From positions 32,860-96,859 of the forward strand of contig JAGWWS010000004.1 of assembly GCA_018970255.1 (NCBI GenBank): a stretch of 64,000 nucleotides of DNA, given 5' to 3'. A model generated the notes under the pieces. The model saw only the letters and a program-made list of their open reading frames with translations, did not search any database and was not told where the DNA came from. Shown here piece after piece: positions 25,592 to 33,955 of the stretch (within the stretch, counting starts at the first letter, position 1; each line of letters begins with the position of its first letter). A program made the position numbers and the translations under genes. The stretch is from Verrucomicrobiota bacterium (lineage in GTDB: Bacteria; Verrucomicrobiota; Verrucomicrobiia; Chthoniobacterales; Terrimicrobiaceae).

Positions 25592-28500
25592 GAAATTCTG
25601 AGGCGGATTTGGCGGCGGAGGATGAGGGTGAGAATGGCGAAGAGGGCGAGGGTGGAGACAATCAGGACGGCGGTGTTGAACCAGAGGATGCCGATGCGGA
25701 TGCCGAAGTATTCCTTCACGGGGCCGAAGAAGACATTGAGGTGGCGGTTTTCGCGGTAGTCGCTTTGTTCCATCTCGGCTTTGGAAATGAGGTCGGTGAC
25801 TTTGCGGTTCACATAGATTTGCTCGGCGGTGGTGCCGCTGCCGAGGTTGCGGAAGCGGGTGGGGTCGAAGGGGGCGCCGGCGATGGCCCTGTCGATTTGG
25901 CGGAAGGCGCCGCGGAGTTCGCGGGGGTTCGAGCCTTCGAGGCCGGAGAGGAAGGCGAGGGCGTCCTTGAGGTCTTCGAGGCGGCGGCCGCCGTCGGTGT
26001 CGGACGCGCGGTTGCGGATGTTTTCGTCGATGAGGGCTTGGATTTTTTCCTGGCGGCGGGTGAGGGGGTTGAGCTTCGACTGGGCGTAGACGAGGGCTTC
26101 GTAGGACCAGCGGGTGGGCATGATTTCGCAGATCGGCGGGACTTGGAGGTCGCTGCGGGGCGGCATGGCGCTGCCGGGGTGCCTGTTGACCCACTGCTGG
26201 ATGGCGTGGATGAAATCGAGGTTGCGGTTCATCTCCTCGTATTTGATGAGGGCGCCGCTGAGGATGATCTGGGGGATGAGGATGACGGGGATGATGAGGA
26301 TGCCGGTTTTGCTTTGGGAGACGAGCGAGGAGATGACGAGGCCGATGGCGGCGCCGTTCGCGGCGGTGAGGAACATCGCGGTGAAAACAATCCAGAAGCC
26401 GTCGCGCAGCGAGAGGAGGGCATTGCCGATGAGGGCGAAGAGCGCGCATTGGATGACGGCGAAGAAGCCGAGGGTGAGGACCTTCGCGGCGGTGTAGAAG
26501 GCGAGGTTCACATCGAGGTTCCGCTCGCGCATGAGGACGGGGCGGTCATGGATGATGTCGTCCACGCTATTCGTGAGGCCGAGGAACATGGCGACGACGA
26601 GCGAGAGGAAGAGGTAGGTGGGGATGTGGAAGGAGGAGGCGAAATCGTAGACTTCGCTCTCGGAGTAGCGGAGCACGAGGCCGGTGAGGAGTGCGAGCAG
26701 CGGGGCCTCGAGGATGGTGGTGAGGAGGTTCGCACGGTTGCGCAGTTTGCTGAGGAAGGCGCGGCGGAGGAGGATGGTGAATTGGCGCCACTGCTCGCGG
26801 GCGCGGAGGCCTTCGCGGCGGCGTGGTGCCGGTGGCTGGGCTGCGGCGGGTTCGCGGGGGGCGGGCGTGGATTGGACATCCTTGAGCAGGCGGTGGGCGT
26901 CGAATTTGTCGCGCCAGTAGTCGGGTGAGAACCGGCGGGCGGGGACGAGCTGGCCGCGGTCGTTTTCCTCGAGGATGATGTCGCCGCCGAGGTCGCGCAG
27001 CGGGGTTTCGAGCACATCGAAAATGAATTCCGGGCGGGTGGTGCCGCAGTTTTCGCAGGCGCCGGAGGATTCCTTGGCGAGGGTGTCCGCGGCATCGGCG
27101 AAGTATTCGAGCGTTTCGCGCGGGGTGCCGAAGAAGACGAGCTTCCCGCCGCGGTCGAGGACGATCGCCTTGTGGAACATCTGGAAGATGCGGGAGGTCG
27201 GCTGGTGGATCGTGACGATGACGATTTTGTTGTGCGCCATGTCGCGGATGATTTCCATGATGTGCTCGGAATCCTTCGAGCTGAGGCCGCTGGTGGGCTC
27301 GTCGAAGAGGAACACATCGGCGGTGCTGACCATGTCGAGGCCGATGTTGAGGCGCTTGCGCTCGCCGCCGCTGAGGGTTTTGCGGGCGGCGGGGCCGACG
27401 ACGGAGTTCCGTCGCTCGTTGAGGCCGAGCTCGGCGAGCTTCGCATCGATGCGGCGCATGCGCTCGCGGCGGCCGATGTGGGGGGCGCGGATGGCGGCCG
27501 CGAAGTCGAGGTTCTCGGCGATGGTGAGCTGTTCGTCGAAGGCGTCGTATTGCGGGATGTAGGCGACATATTTCCGCAGGGCGCCGTGGTGGGCGTAGAG
27601 CGGCTGGTTGTTGAAAAGGACCGAGCCGGAGGCGGGGGCGAACTGGCCTGAGAGGGCGCGGAGCAGGGTGCTCTTGCCGCAACCGCTCGCGCCCATCACG
27701 CAGACCAGTTCCCCGCGTTCGACCGAGAACGAGATGCCATCGAGGGCGGTGGCGCCACCGCGGAATTTGCAAACGAGGTCGCGGGCCTCGAGGGTGCGGA
27801 CGAGGTTCCTTTCCTCCTCGATGATTTGTTCGGTGAAGTCGCAGCGGAGGACCTGGCCGGTGTCGATGCGGATGAGGTCGCCATCGGCGAGCGGGGCGGT
27901 GTTCCGCACCGGCATGCCGCCCACGAGGATTGGGCGGTCAGATTGCAGGACATCCACGCGGCCGACCTTTTGTTCGTAGTCGCACGAGATTTTCAGGAGG
28001 ACCTCGCCGCCGTGGCCGGGCGAGAGGAGGATGTCGTCTTCTTCCAGTTGTCCGGGGTCGTTCGAGACGAGGTATTCGCTTTTGGTCGGCTTCAGTTCGA
28101 ACCGGCCGCCATAGGACCGGGCGCGCTGGCGGAGGTAGTCGAGGTCGAGGACGCTGTCGTTGTGGAAGACGATTTTGTCCTCGAGCGTTGCGGAGACCTC
28201 GCGGCCGCGCTCGAGCCGGGCGCCATTGAGGACGGCATCGACATCCTTGAGCGCGCGCACACTGACCCTCAAACCGAAGGCGACGCGCAGGCAGGAGTCG
28301 CGCGACTGGTTTTTTTCGAGGGTCACTTCGTCCCCGTCGTCCACCTCGACGAAGATTTCGGGCAGGGTGACATTTTTCTTTGCGTTGAAATAGAAGATGA
28401 GGTCCGCATAGGTGAGGACCATGTCGTCGATGAGCACGCGCTGGCCGGAGTAGAGGCGCGCGAACGAGCCGGGCTCGAGGGCGCGGCCCTGGACGATGAG

Positions 28501-29181
28501 GGTGCGGCCGCTGAGGTTTTTCAGGATCACTAGGTCGCCGAAGCGGTAGGAATTCAGCCGCTCGCCGGGCTGGAAATCGTGGACCACCACATCCGACTCG
28601 TCCGGGTGGCCGAAGCTCACCATTTCCAGCGGCGAGGCGCCGGAGGAGTAAACGGAGGGGTCGGCCTTCGCATCGGCGTTGAGTTGGTAAACGATGTCGA
28701 TGGCCTGCGAGGCCATGCCGAGGCGCGACATGAAGGCGTAGTAGGCGACCACGGCTTCGTTTTTGAGGCCGGCGCGGGCGATGAGGTCGTAGAGCTGGAC
28801 GCCGAGGAGGATTTTGCGCTCCTCGCTGAGCTGGCCGGAGAGTTTTTGCGCGACGGCGTCGAGGTCCTGCTTTTGGAGCAATGCGGTGCGGAAAAGTTCG
28901 CGGAGGTCGGAGTAAACCGCGTCCGGGTAATCGTAGCGGAGGAAGCCGAGGCTGGAGTCGATTTCCTCCTCGAGCAATTCGCCGTCCACGCGCGAGAAGG
29001 CGGCGAGGACCTGGATGAGGGTGGGGAGGAGGTTCGGCGCTTCGACCACGGTGCGTGGGCGGCCCTGGATGCGGCGGGCGAGGCGGCGGAGTGCGGACTG
29101 GGCTCCGGAGGCCAGGCGGAGGAAACCCTCGAGGCGGCTTTGCAGGCCGGGCTGATTCGAGGAGCTTTGGGAGGGGTCCAC
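25588..29181 (-). CDS. TerB-like / FHA-like / ABC ATPase / ABC2 membrane fusion protein
   Basis: About 1197 residues from the GTG at 29181, the only reasonable start before the conserved part. Residues about 50-160 are all-helical with VDGELLEEEI, the acidic signature of TerB-like domains. Residues about 195-450 hold two beta-rich segments; the second ends MPVRNTAPLADGDLIRIDTG, an FHA-like end. The ABC domain follows, with Walker A GASGCGKS (about 497-504), signature LSGGERKR (about 603-610), Walker B VFLFDEPT (about 623-630) and H-loop TIHQPTSR. The C-terminus is an ABCG/ABC2-type membrane domain with about six helices, including RPVLMRERNLDVNLAFY. FHA-ABC fusions such as mycobacterial Rv1747 export lipids or glycolipids under phospho-signalling. 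The substrate is unknown. It diverges from rph with 111 nt between starts. Confidence 0.82.
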   Translation of the reverse strand: MDPSQSSSNQPGLQSRLEGFLRLASGAQSALRRLARRIQGRPRTVVEAPNLLPTLIQVLAAFSRVDGELLEEEIDSSLGFLRYDYPDAVYSDLRELFRTALLQKQDLDAVAQKLSGQLSEERKILLGVQLYDLIARAGLKNEAVVAYYAFMSRLGMASQAIDIVYQLNADAKADPSVYSSGASPLEMVSFGHPDESDVVVHDFQPGERLNSYRFGDLVILKNLSGRTLIVQGRALEPGSFARLYSGQRVLIDDMVLTYADLIFYFNAKKNVTLPEIFVEVDDGDEVTLEKNQSRDSCLRVAFGLRVSVRALKDVDAVLNGARLERGREVSATLEDKIVFHNDSVLDLDYLRQRARSYGGRFELKPTKSEYLVSNDPGQLEEDDILLSPGHGGEVLLKISCDYEQKVGRVDVLQSDRPILVGGMPVRNTAPLADGDLIRIDTGQVLRCDFTEQIIEEERNLVRTLEARDLVCKFRGGATALDGISFSVERGELVCVMGASGCGKSTLLRALSGQFAPASGSVLFNNQPLYAHHGALRKYVAYIPQYDAFDEQLTIAENLDFAAAIRAPHIGRRERMRRIDAKLAELGLNERRNSVVGPAARKTLSGGERKRLNIGLDMVSTADVFLFDEPTSGLSSKDSEHIMEIIRDMAHNKIVIVTIHQPTSRIFQMFHKAIVLDRGGKLVFFGTPRETLEYFADAADTLAKESSGACENCGTTRPEFIFDVLETPLRDLGGDIILEENDRGQLVPARRFSPDYWRDKFDAHRLLKDVQSTPAPREPAAAQPPAPRRREGLRAREQWRQFTILLRRAFLSKLRNRANLLTTILEAPLLALLTGLVLRYSESEVYDFASSFHIPTYLFLSLVVAMFLGLTNSVDDIIHDRPVLMRERNLDVNLAFYTAAKVLTLGFFAVIQCALFALIGNALLSLRDGFWIVFTAMFLTAANGAAIGLVISSLVSQSKTGILIIPVILIPQIILSGALIKYEEMNRNLDFIHAIQQWVNRHPGSAMPPRSDLQVPPICEIMPTRWSYEALVYAQSKLNPLTRRQEKIQALIDENIRNRASDTDGGRRLEDLKDALAFLSGLEGSNPRELRGAFRQIDRAIAGAPFDPTRFRNLGSGTTAEQIYVNRKVTDLISKAEMEQSDYRENRHLNVFFGPVKEYFGIRIGILWFNTAVLIVSTLALFAILTLILRRQIRLRIS

Positions 29182-29292
29182 TGACGGGCAAAATATCCGC
29201 GGCTTGGCGCGCTGGCAATCCGCTCCTCGGGTGGTGCGTTTTCTGCCGAAAAACCATTGCCCCCGCCCCCGCGCCCCCGTCACATTCGCCCG

Positions 29293-30015
29293 ATGATCCG
29301 CCACGACCAGCGCAGCCCGCGCCAAATCCGCCCCGTCACCATCGAGAAAAACATCGCCCCGCACGCGCAGGGCTCGGTTTTGATCTCCTTCGGCAACACC
29401 AAAGTCATCTGCGCCGCCACCATCGAGGAGTCTGTGCCCCGTTGGATGAAGGAGCAAAACAAGACCGGCGGCTGGATCACCGCCGAATACTCCATGCTCC
29501 CCTACAGCACCCTCACGCGCAAACAGCGCGACTCTTCGCGCGGCAAGCCCGACGGCCGCGGCACCGAGATCCAACGCCTCATCGGCCGCTCGCTCCGCGC
29601 CGTTGCCGACCTCGAAAAACTCGGGCCCCGCACGCTCTGGGTCGATTGCGATGTCCTGCAAGCCGATGGCGGCACCCGCACCGCAGCCATCACGGGCGCT
29701 TCGATTGCCGTCGAACTCGCCGCCCGTTGGCTCGTGCAGGAGGGGAAAACCCCCGCCCCGGCTGTGAAAAACCGCGTCGCCGCAGTGAGCGTGGGCGTTG
29801 TCGGGGGAGAAATCCTCGTGGACCTCGACTACCCCGAGGACAAGGACGCCTGCGTGGACATGAATGTCGTCATGACGGACAAGTTCGACTTCGTCGAAGT
29901 CCAGGGCAGCGGCGAGGAGAATGTCTTCTCCGCCGCCCAACTCGAAGGAATGGTCTCCGCCGCCCGAGACGGCATTTCCCAGCTCCTCGAAATCCAAAAA
30001 GCCGCCCTCGACTAA
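29293..30015 (+). CDS. rph: Ribonuclease PH
   Basis: About 240 residues from the ATG at 29293. The N-terminus reads RHDQRSPRQIRPVTIEKN, the standard RNase PH start, and the conserved middle is GWITAEYSMLPYSTLTRKQRD in two overlapping parts. The phosphate-binding and catalytic segment GRGTEIQRLIGRSLRAV and VDCDVLQADGGTRTAAITG match the family. The length agrees with the usual 238-250. The enzyme trims tRNA 3' ends by phosphorolysis in the cytoplasm and forms hexamers. It begins a + strand operon with lgt 13 nt downstream. An in-frame Met at 29257 gives an unlikely proline-rich extension. Confidence 0.95.
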   Translation: MIRHDQRSPRQIRPVTIEKNIAPHAQGSVLISFGNTKVICAATIEESVPRWMKEQNKTGGWITAEYSMLPYSTLTRKQRDSSRGKPDGRGTEIQRLIGRSLRAVADLEKLGPRTLWVDCDVLQADGGTRTAAITGASIAVELAARWLVQEGKTPAPAVKNRVAAVSVGVVGGEILVDLDYPEDKDACVDMNVVMTDKFDFVEVQGSGEENVFSAAQLEGMVSAARDGISQLLEIQKAALD

Positions 30016-30028
30016 CCAGCATCCCGCC

Positions 30029-30970
30029 GTGCCGCTGCTCGCCTATGTCCACGACCTCAGCCCGTTCGCGCTGCGGTTCGGCGAGGGCTTCGGCATCCGC
30101 TGGTATGGGCTCGCGTATGTCGCCGCCTTCCTTGCTGGCTACGGCATTTGCCTGCACCTCGCCCGCCGCGGCTTCAGCGACATAGCGCCCGGCGCCATCG
30201 CCGATTTCATCACCGGCACCGCGCTCTTCGGCGTCGTCCTCGGCGGCCGCCTGGGCTACATGCTGTTTTACGACTTAGAAAATTTCGCGCGCGACCCGCT
30301 CCTGGTTTTCAAGCTCTGGGACGGCGGCATGTCCAGCCACGGCGGCATCCTCGGCATCGTCATTTTCACATTCATCTACGCCCGCCGGAAAAAAATCCCC
30401 TGGCTCAATGTCGGCGACACCGTCGTCGTGGCCGCACCCGTGGGAATTTTCCTCGGCCGCTGCGCGAATTTCATCAACGGCGAACTCTACGGCCGCCCCG
30501 CCAGCGTCCCCTGGGCGGTCCAATTCCCCGCCGAACTCCACGAAATCGACCCCGCCCGCGCCCAGGCAGCCCTCGACTCCGCCGCCGCTGCGAACCCCGC
30601 CTGGAATTCCATCCCAGCCCTCATCGCAAACGCCTCCGATCCCCGCCTCTCCGAAATCCTCGCCCAGCACCTCACCCCCCGACACCCCTCGCAAATCTAC
30701 GCCGCCCTGCTCGAAGGCGCCGCGCTCTTCGCCATTCTTTGGATCCTGCGCACCCGCTTCCGCCTGCCAGACGGCATCCTCACCGGCGTGTTTTTCATCA
30801 CCTACGCCCTCCTCCGCATCATCGGCGAATTTTTCCGCGAACCCGATGCCCCGCCCACCCTCGCCCTCACGCGCGGGCAATTCCTCTCCCTCTTCCTCCT
30901 CCTCATCGGGGCCGCCTTCCTCGCCGCCGCGAAACTCCGCCCCACCTGGGCGCCGTGCTTCCGCCGTTGA
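30029..30970 (+). CDS. lgt: Prolipoprotein diacylglyceryl transferase
   Basis: About 313 residues from the GTG at 30029. It is a polytopic inner membrane enzyme with about seven hydrophobic helices. Diagnostic stretches are IRWYGLAYVAAFLAGY, the MSSHGGILG region, and GRCANFINGELYGRP, which carries the essential Arg and Glu of Lgt, followed by HPSQIYAALLEGA. Lgt transfers diacylglycerol from phosphatidylglycerol to the lipobox Cys of lipoproteins, which fits the several predicted lipoproteins nearby. There is an insertion of about 30 residues rich in Ala and Pro after the NGELYG motif. The TGA overlaps the TTG of the next gene by 4 nt. Confidence 0.93.
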   Translation: MPLLAYVHDLSPFALRFGEGFGIRWYGLAYVAAFLAGYGICLHLARRGFSDIAPGAIADFITGTALFGVVLGGRLGYMLFYDLENFARDPLLVFKLWDGGMSSHGGILGIVIFTFIYARRKKIPWLNVGDTVVVAAPVGIFLGRCANFINGELYGRPASVPWAVQFPAELHEIDPARAQAALDSAAAANPAWNSIPALIANASDPRLSEILAQHLTPRHPSQIYAALLEGAALFAILWILRTRFRLPDGILTGVFFITYALLRIIGEFFREPDAPPTLALTRGQFLSLFLLLIGAAFLAAAKLRPTWAPCFRR

Positions 30971-31980
30971 AAATCGCCGCCGCAATCGCCCTCGCGCTCG
31001 CCGCCGCCGTGGTGTTCCTTCTCCGCATGCCGCGTTTCGAATCCCAGCCCCGCCCGGCATCCACATTCGGGGAAGCCCTCGAAAAATTCGCCACCCTGCG
31101 CGCCTCCGAGTCCACCCTTCCGCTCCACCCCGAGGGCGCAAGCCGCCTCCTCCACCATGGCAAAAAAACCCAGCGCGCCTTCGTCCTCCTCCACGGCCTC
31201 ACGAACTGCCCGGAGCAATTTGCCTCCCTCGCCGCCCAGCTCCACTCCACCGGCGCGAATGTCGTCATCCCCCGCGCCCGCCTCGCAGGGTTCGCCGACC
31301 GCCTCAATGGCGAGCACGGCTCCCAAACCGCCCAAGACCTCATCGACCAAGCCTCCACCGGGCTCGACATCGCCGCAGGCCTTGGCGACCGCACCACGCT
31401 CGTCGGCCTCTCGGGAAGCGCCGTCGCCGCCACATGGGTCGCCCAAAACCGCGATGGCATCCACACCCTCGTCCTCCTCGCGCCGTTTTTCGGCTACGCC
31501 AACGCCCACCCCGCCCTCGTCGATGCCGCCGCCCCTTTCCTCGCCGCCCTCCCGAATTTCTATGTCTGGTGGGACCCCGTGAAAAAAGAAAACCTCCCCG
31601 GCCCGCCCCACGCCTACCCCCGCTTCGGCACACGCTCCATCGCCGAGTGCCTCCTCCTCTCGCGCGATGTCCGCCGCCACATCGAATCCCGCCCGCCACG
31701 CGCCGAAAAAATCGTCATCGCCACCACCGCCGACGACACAGCCGCGGATAACGCCCTCACCGCATCCATCGCCGGCCGCCTCTCCGCCCTGCCCGGCGCG
31801 AAGGTCGTCCGCCACGAATTCCCGAAACACGCCGCCGTCCCCCACGACATGGTCGACCCCGCCCAACCCCACGCGAAGCCCGCCACCGTCTACCCGGTCC
31901 TGCTCTTGCTCATGGATGCTTCACCCGCCCCGCCGAACGAGGTTTTTTCTGGAAACGCCACTCCCCCCGCCGCACACTGA
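30967..31980 (+). CDS. Exported or membrane-anchored alpha/beta hydrolase
   Basis: About 337 residues from the TTG at 30967, which overlaps the lgt stop and gives an N-terminal hydrophobic segment IAAAIALALAAAVVFLL, a signal anchor. An ATG at 31027 would remove that segment. The hydrolase fold is indicated by FVLLHGLTNCPEQF (oxyanion-hole HG), the nucleophile elbow LVGLSGSAVA with Ser in a G-x-S-x-S setting rather than the usual G-x-S-x-G, and a late HDMVDP that may hold the catalytic His. Members with this layout include carboxylesterase- and lysophospholipase-like proteins. Substrate is unknown. It sits inside a housekeeping operon and is followed 4 nt later by hpf. Confidence 0.75.
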   Translation: MKIAAAIALALAAAVVFLLRMPRFESQPRPASTFGEALEKFATLRASESTLPLHPEGASRLLHHGKKTQRAFVLLHGLTNCPEQFASLAAQLHSTGANVVIPRARLAGFADRLNGEHGSQTAQDLIDQASTGLDIAAGLGDRTTLVGLSGSAVAATWVAQNRDGIHTLVLLAPFFGYANAHPALVDAAAPFLAALPNFYVWWDPVKKENLPGPPHAYPRFGTRSIAECLLLSRDVRRHIESRPPRAEKIVIATTADDTAADNALTASIAGRLSALPGAKVVRHEFPKHAAVPHDMVDPAQPHAKPATVYPVLLLLMDASPAPPNEVFSGNATPPAAH

Positions 31981-31984
31981 TTCC

Positions 31985-32338
31985 ATGCAGCTCCACATCA
32001 CTCCGCGCAATATCACCCTCACCGGCGCCATCCACGAATTCGTCGCGGAAAAGGTCAGCCACCTCGAGGGCCATGGCGAGACCATCATCGCCGCGCACAT
32101 CGTCCTCCTCCACAACCACGACCGGAAAAAGCCCTACCATGTGAAGGTCCACCTCGCCCTCTCCGGGCCCGACATCCATGCCGAGGATTCCGAAGCCGAC
32201 CTCTACTCCGCCATCGACCGCGTCGTCGACAAGCTCTCCCGCCAGATCGCCAAGCTCAAAACCAAGCACAAGGAGCTCGCCAAACACCGCACCCAGCTCC
32301 AGCGCGAAGCGGAGAAGCGCGGCTACCGCCGCCGCTGA
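31985..32338 (+). CDS. hpf: Ribosome hibernation-promoting factor / RaiA-family protein (short form)
   Basis: About 117 residues from the ATG at 31985. The start MQLHITPRNITLTGAIHEFV and the middle HAEDSEADLYSAIDRVVDKL are typical of the HPF/RaiA family, whose short members bind the 30S decoding region of idle ribosomes. The C-terminus ends with a basic tail of Lys and Arg after KLKTKHKELAKHR, without the extra dimerisation domain of long HPF. It is closely spaced with its neighbours, 4 nt after the hydrolase and 5 nt before scpA. Long HPF would be about 180 residues, so this is the short form. Confidence 0.9.
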   Translation: MQLHITPRNITLTGAIHEFVAEKVSHLEGHGETIIAAHIVLLHNHDRKKPYHVKVHLALSGPDIHAEDSEADLYSAIDRVVDKLSRQIAKLKTKHKELAKHRTQLQREAEKRGYRRR

Positions 32339-32343
32339 CCCGC

Positions 32344-33096
32344 GTGGAAGACTACAAGGTCAAGCTCGACGTCTTCGAGGGCCCGCTCGACCTCCTCCTC
32401 TACCTCATCAAACGCGACGAGGTCGACATCTACGACATCTCGATCGAGCGCATCACGAAGCAATACCTCGCCTACCTCGAGGCATTCCAGGTCCTGAACA
32501 TCGAACTCGCCGGCGAGTTCATCGTCATGGCGGCGAACCTCCTCTATATCAAATCCCGCACCCTCCTCCCCGCCGACCAGCAGCCCCCCGAGGAGGACGC
32601 CGAGGAGGACGACCCCCGCTTCGAACTCATCCGCCAGCTCATCGAATACAAAAAATTCAAGGAAGCCGCCGCCCGCCTCCGCGACCACGAGGCGCTCCAG
32701 GCGAACCTCTTCCCGCGCGTCCCGGCCACCCCCGAACTTGCCCCCGCCGAGAACCTCCTCGTCGAGGAAGTCGGCATCTTCGACCTCATCCACGCCTTCC
32801 AGAAAATCCTCAAGCGCATCGACGCCAAAAAAGAGGACCTCCGCGAAATCTTCGCCGAAAATTTCACCGTCTCGGAAAAAATCGACCACCTCCTGCGCGT
32901 CACCTCCTCCGGCGTCTCCATGCGCTTCGAGGAACTCTTCGCCGACGCCGCCAGCCGCACCGAAATCGTCGTCACCTTCCTCGCCATGCTCGAGCTCATC
33001 CGCCTCAAGCAACTCCGCGTCCGCCAACAATCCCATTTCGACGAAATCTGGATCGACCGCGTCGGCGACCTGATCCCCGCCCCCGCTGAATACTGA
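32344..33096 (+). CDS. scpA: Segregation and condensation protein A (kleisin)
   Basis: A 250-residue protein that starts at GTG. The N-terminus reads YKVKLDVFEGPLDLLLYLIK, which is the ScpA signature; next come DEVDIYDISIERITKQYLAYL and MAANLLYIKSRTLLP, the helical SMC-neck-binding part. The C-terminal winged-helix region includes VVTFLAMLELIRLKQLRV, which contacts the SMC head. ScpA links the two SMC heads in the prokaryotic condensin. Acidic residues between positions 80 and 100 form the flexible linker. scpB follows after 19 nt, the usual pairing. Confidence 0.95.
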   Translation: MEDYKVKLDVFEGPLDLLLYLIKRDEVDIYDISIERITKQYLAYLEAFQVLNIELAGEFIVMAANLLYIKSRTLLPADQQPPEEDAEEDDPRFELIRQLIEYKKFKEAAARLRDHEALQANLFPRVPATPELAPAENLLVEEVGIFDLIHAFQKILKRIDAKKEDLREIFAENFTVSEKIDHLLRVTSSGVSMRFEELFADAASRTEIVVTFLAMLELIRLKQLRVRQQSHFDEIWIDRVGDLIPAPAEY

Positions 33097-33115
33097 AAAC
33101 TGAAAACTCCGCCCA

Positions 33116-33925
33116 ATGACCGAAGAGCCCACCACCGAAATTGAAGGGGAAACAGCCCCCCCCGTGCCTGACACTGACACCGTCCCCGAGCCCCTCTTCC
33201 CCCTTCCCCGCATCATCGAGTCCATCCTCTTCGCCTCCCAAAAGCCCGTCTCCGCGAAGGAACTCACCGCCTTCCTCAAAGGCGCCGCCGAAGCCGCGAA
33301 GGAAAACCCCGCCATCGCCTGCTTCGCAAAAACCAACCGCGCCCAGCTCGACGACGCCATCCAGCAACTCGAGCAGGAATACGCCGCCACCGGCCGTTCC
33401 TTTGAAATCCGCGAATCCGCCGCCGGCTGGCAGCTCGTCACCAAAGCCGATTTCGCCCCCTGGCTCCGCCAGCTCTTCCCCGAGAACCGCCAGGCCCGCC
33501 TCAGCGCCCCCGCCATGGAGACGCTCGCCATCATCGCCTACCGCCAACCCATCACCCGCGCCGACATCGAAGCCGTCCGCGGCGTCGCCGTCGATGGCGT
33601 CATGCAAACCCTCCTCGACCGCAACCTCGTCCGCATCGCCGGCCGCGCCGAAATCGCCGGCCGCCCCCTCCTCTACGAAACCACCCAGCACTTCATGGAG
33701 CACTTCGGGTTGAAAAACCTCGACGACCTCCCCAACGCCACCGAACTCCGCCGCATCCCCCTCCCCACCGCCACCCCGCCCCCCGCCGAAACACCCGCAA
33801 CCACCGAACCACAAACAGCCCCCGACCCCACCCCCGACGCCGAAGCAGCCACCCCATCGACTCCCGAACCACCCACCACCGACCCCGCCACCCCATCGAC
33901 CCCCGAACCACCCCCCGCCACTTAA
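33116..33925 (+). CDS. scpB: Segregation and condensation protein B
   Basis: A 269-residue protein. Two winged-helix units are visible: IIESILFASQKPVSAKELTAF (in two parts, about 34-54) and the strongly conserved METLAIIAYRQPITRADIEAVRGV (about 138-161), followed by LLDRNLVRIAGRAEIAGRPLLYETT, typical of ScpB. ScpB binds ScpA and helps load condensin onto DNA. The last about 65 residues are a Pro/Thr/Glu-rich disordered tail with an imperfect internal repeat ATPSTPEPP, not part of the core fold. It has an AT-rich spacer of repeated AAAACTT units between it and pheA. Confidence 0.93.
   Translation: MTEEPTTEIEGETAPPVPDTDTVPEPLFPLPRIIESILFASQKPVSAKELTAFLKGAAEAAKENPAIACFAKTNRAQLDDAIQQLEQEYAATGRSFEIRESAAGWQLVTKADFAPWLRQLFPENRQARLSAPAMETLAIIAYRQPITRADIEAVRGVAVDGVMQTLLDRNLVRIAGRAEIAGRPLLYETTQHFMEHFGLKNLDDLPNATELRRIPLPTATPPPAETPATTEPQTAPDPTPDAEAATPSTPEPPTTDPATPSTPEPPPAT
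33848..33913 (+). repeat. Tandem repeat with 39-bp period inside the scpB tail
   Basis: Two near-identical copies of a 27-nt segment, GCCACCCCATCGACYCCCGAACC plus four bases, begin at 33848 and 33887. They encode the repeated Pro-rich peptide ATPSTPEPP. This is probably a replication-slippage duplication in a disordered tail. Confidence 0.8.
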
Positions 33926-33955
33926 AACTTAATTCTTAAAACTTAAAACTTCTCC

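Noticed and set aside
25459..26928. A long + strand open frame of about 490 codons, very rich in Glu, Ala and Gly, opposite the ABC fusion gene
   Set aside because: It lies wholly antisense to a gene with clear ABC and membrane motifs, has no recognisable domain, and its skewed make-up is what GC-rich third positions yield on the opposite strand.
29182..29997. Possible extension of the ABC fusion protein by 272 residues over rph
   Set aside because: The extension is antisense to rph, which is a clear RNase PH gene, and contains no domain. The GTG at 29181 is a sensible start.
30148..30966. Upstream extension of the alpha/beta hydrolase frame through lgt
   Set aside because: The extension is an Arg/Pro-rich out-of-frame reading of lgt. 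Lgt motifs in the other frame are unambiguous.
33926..33955. Repeated AAAACTT units between scpB and pheA as a possible regulatory site or CRISPR-like repeat
   Set aside because: The units are only 7-9 nt in a 30-nt spacer, without spacers or symmetry. This is a simple AT-rich linker.
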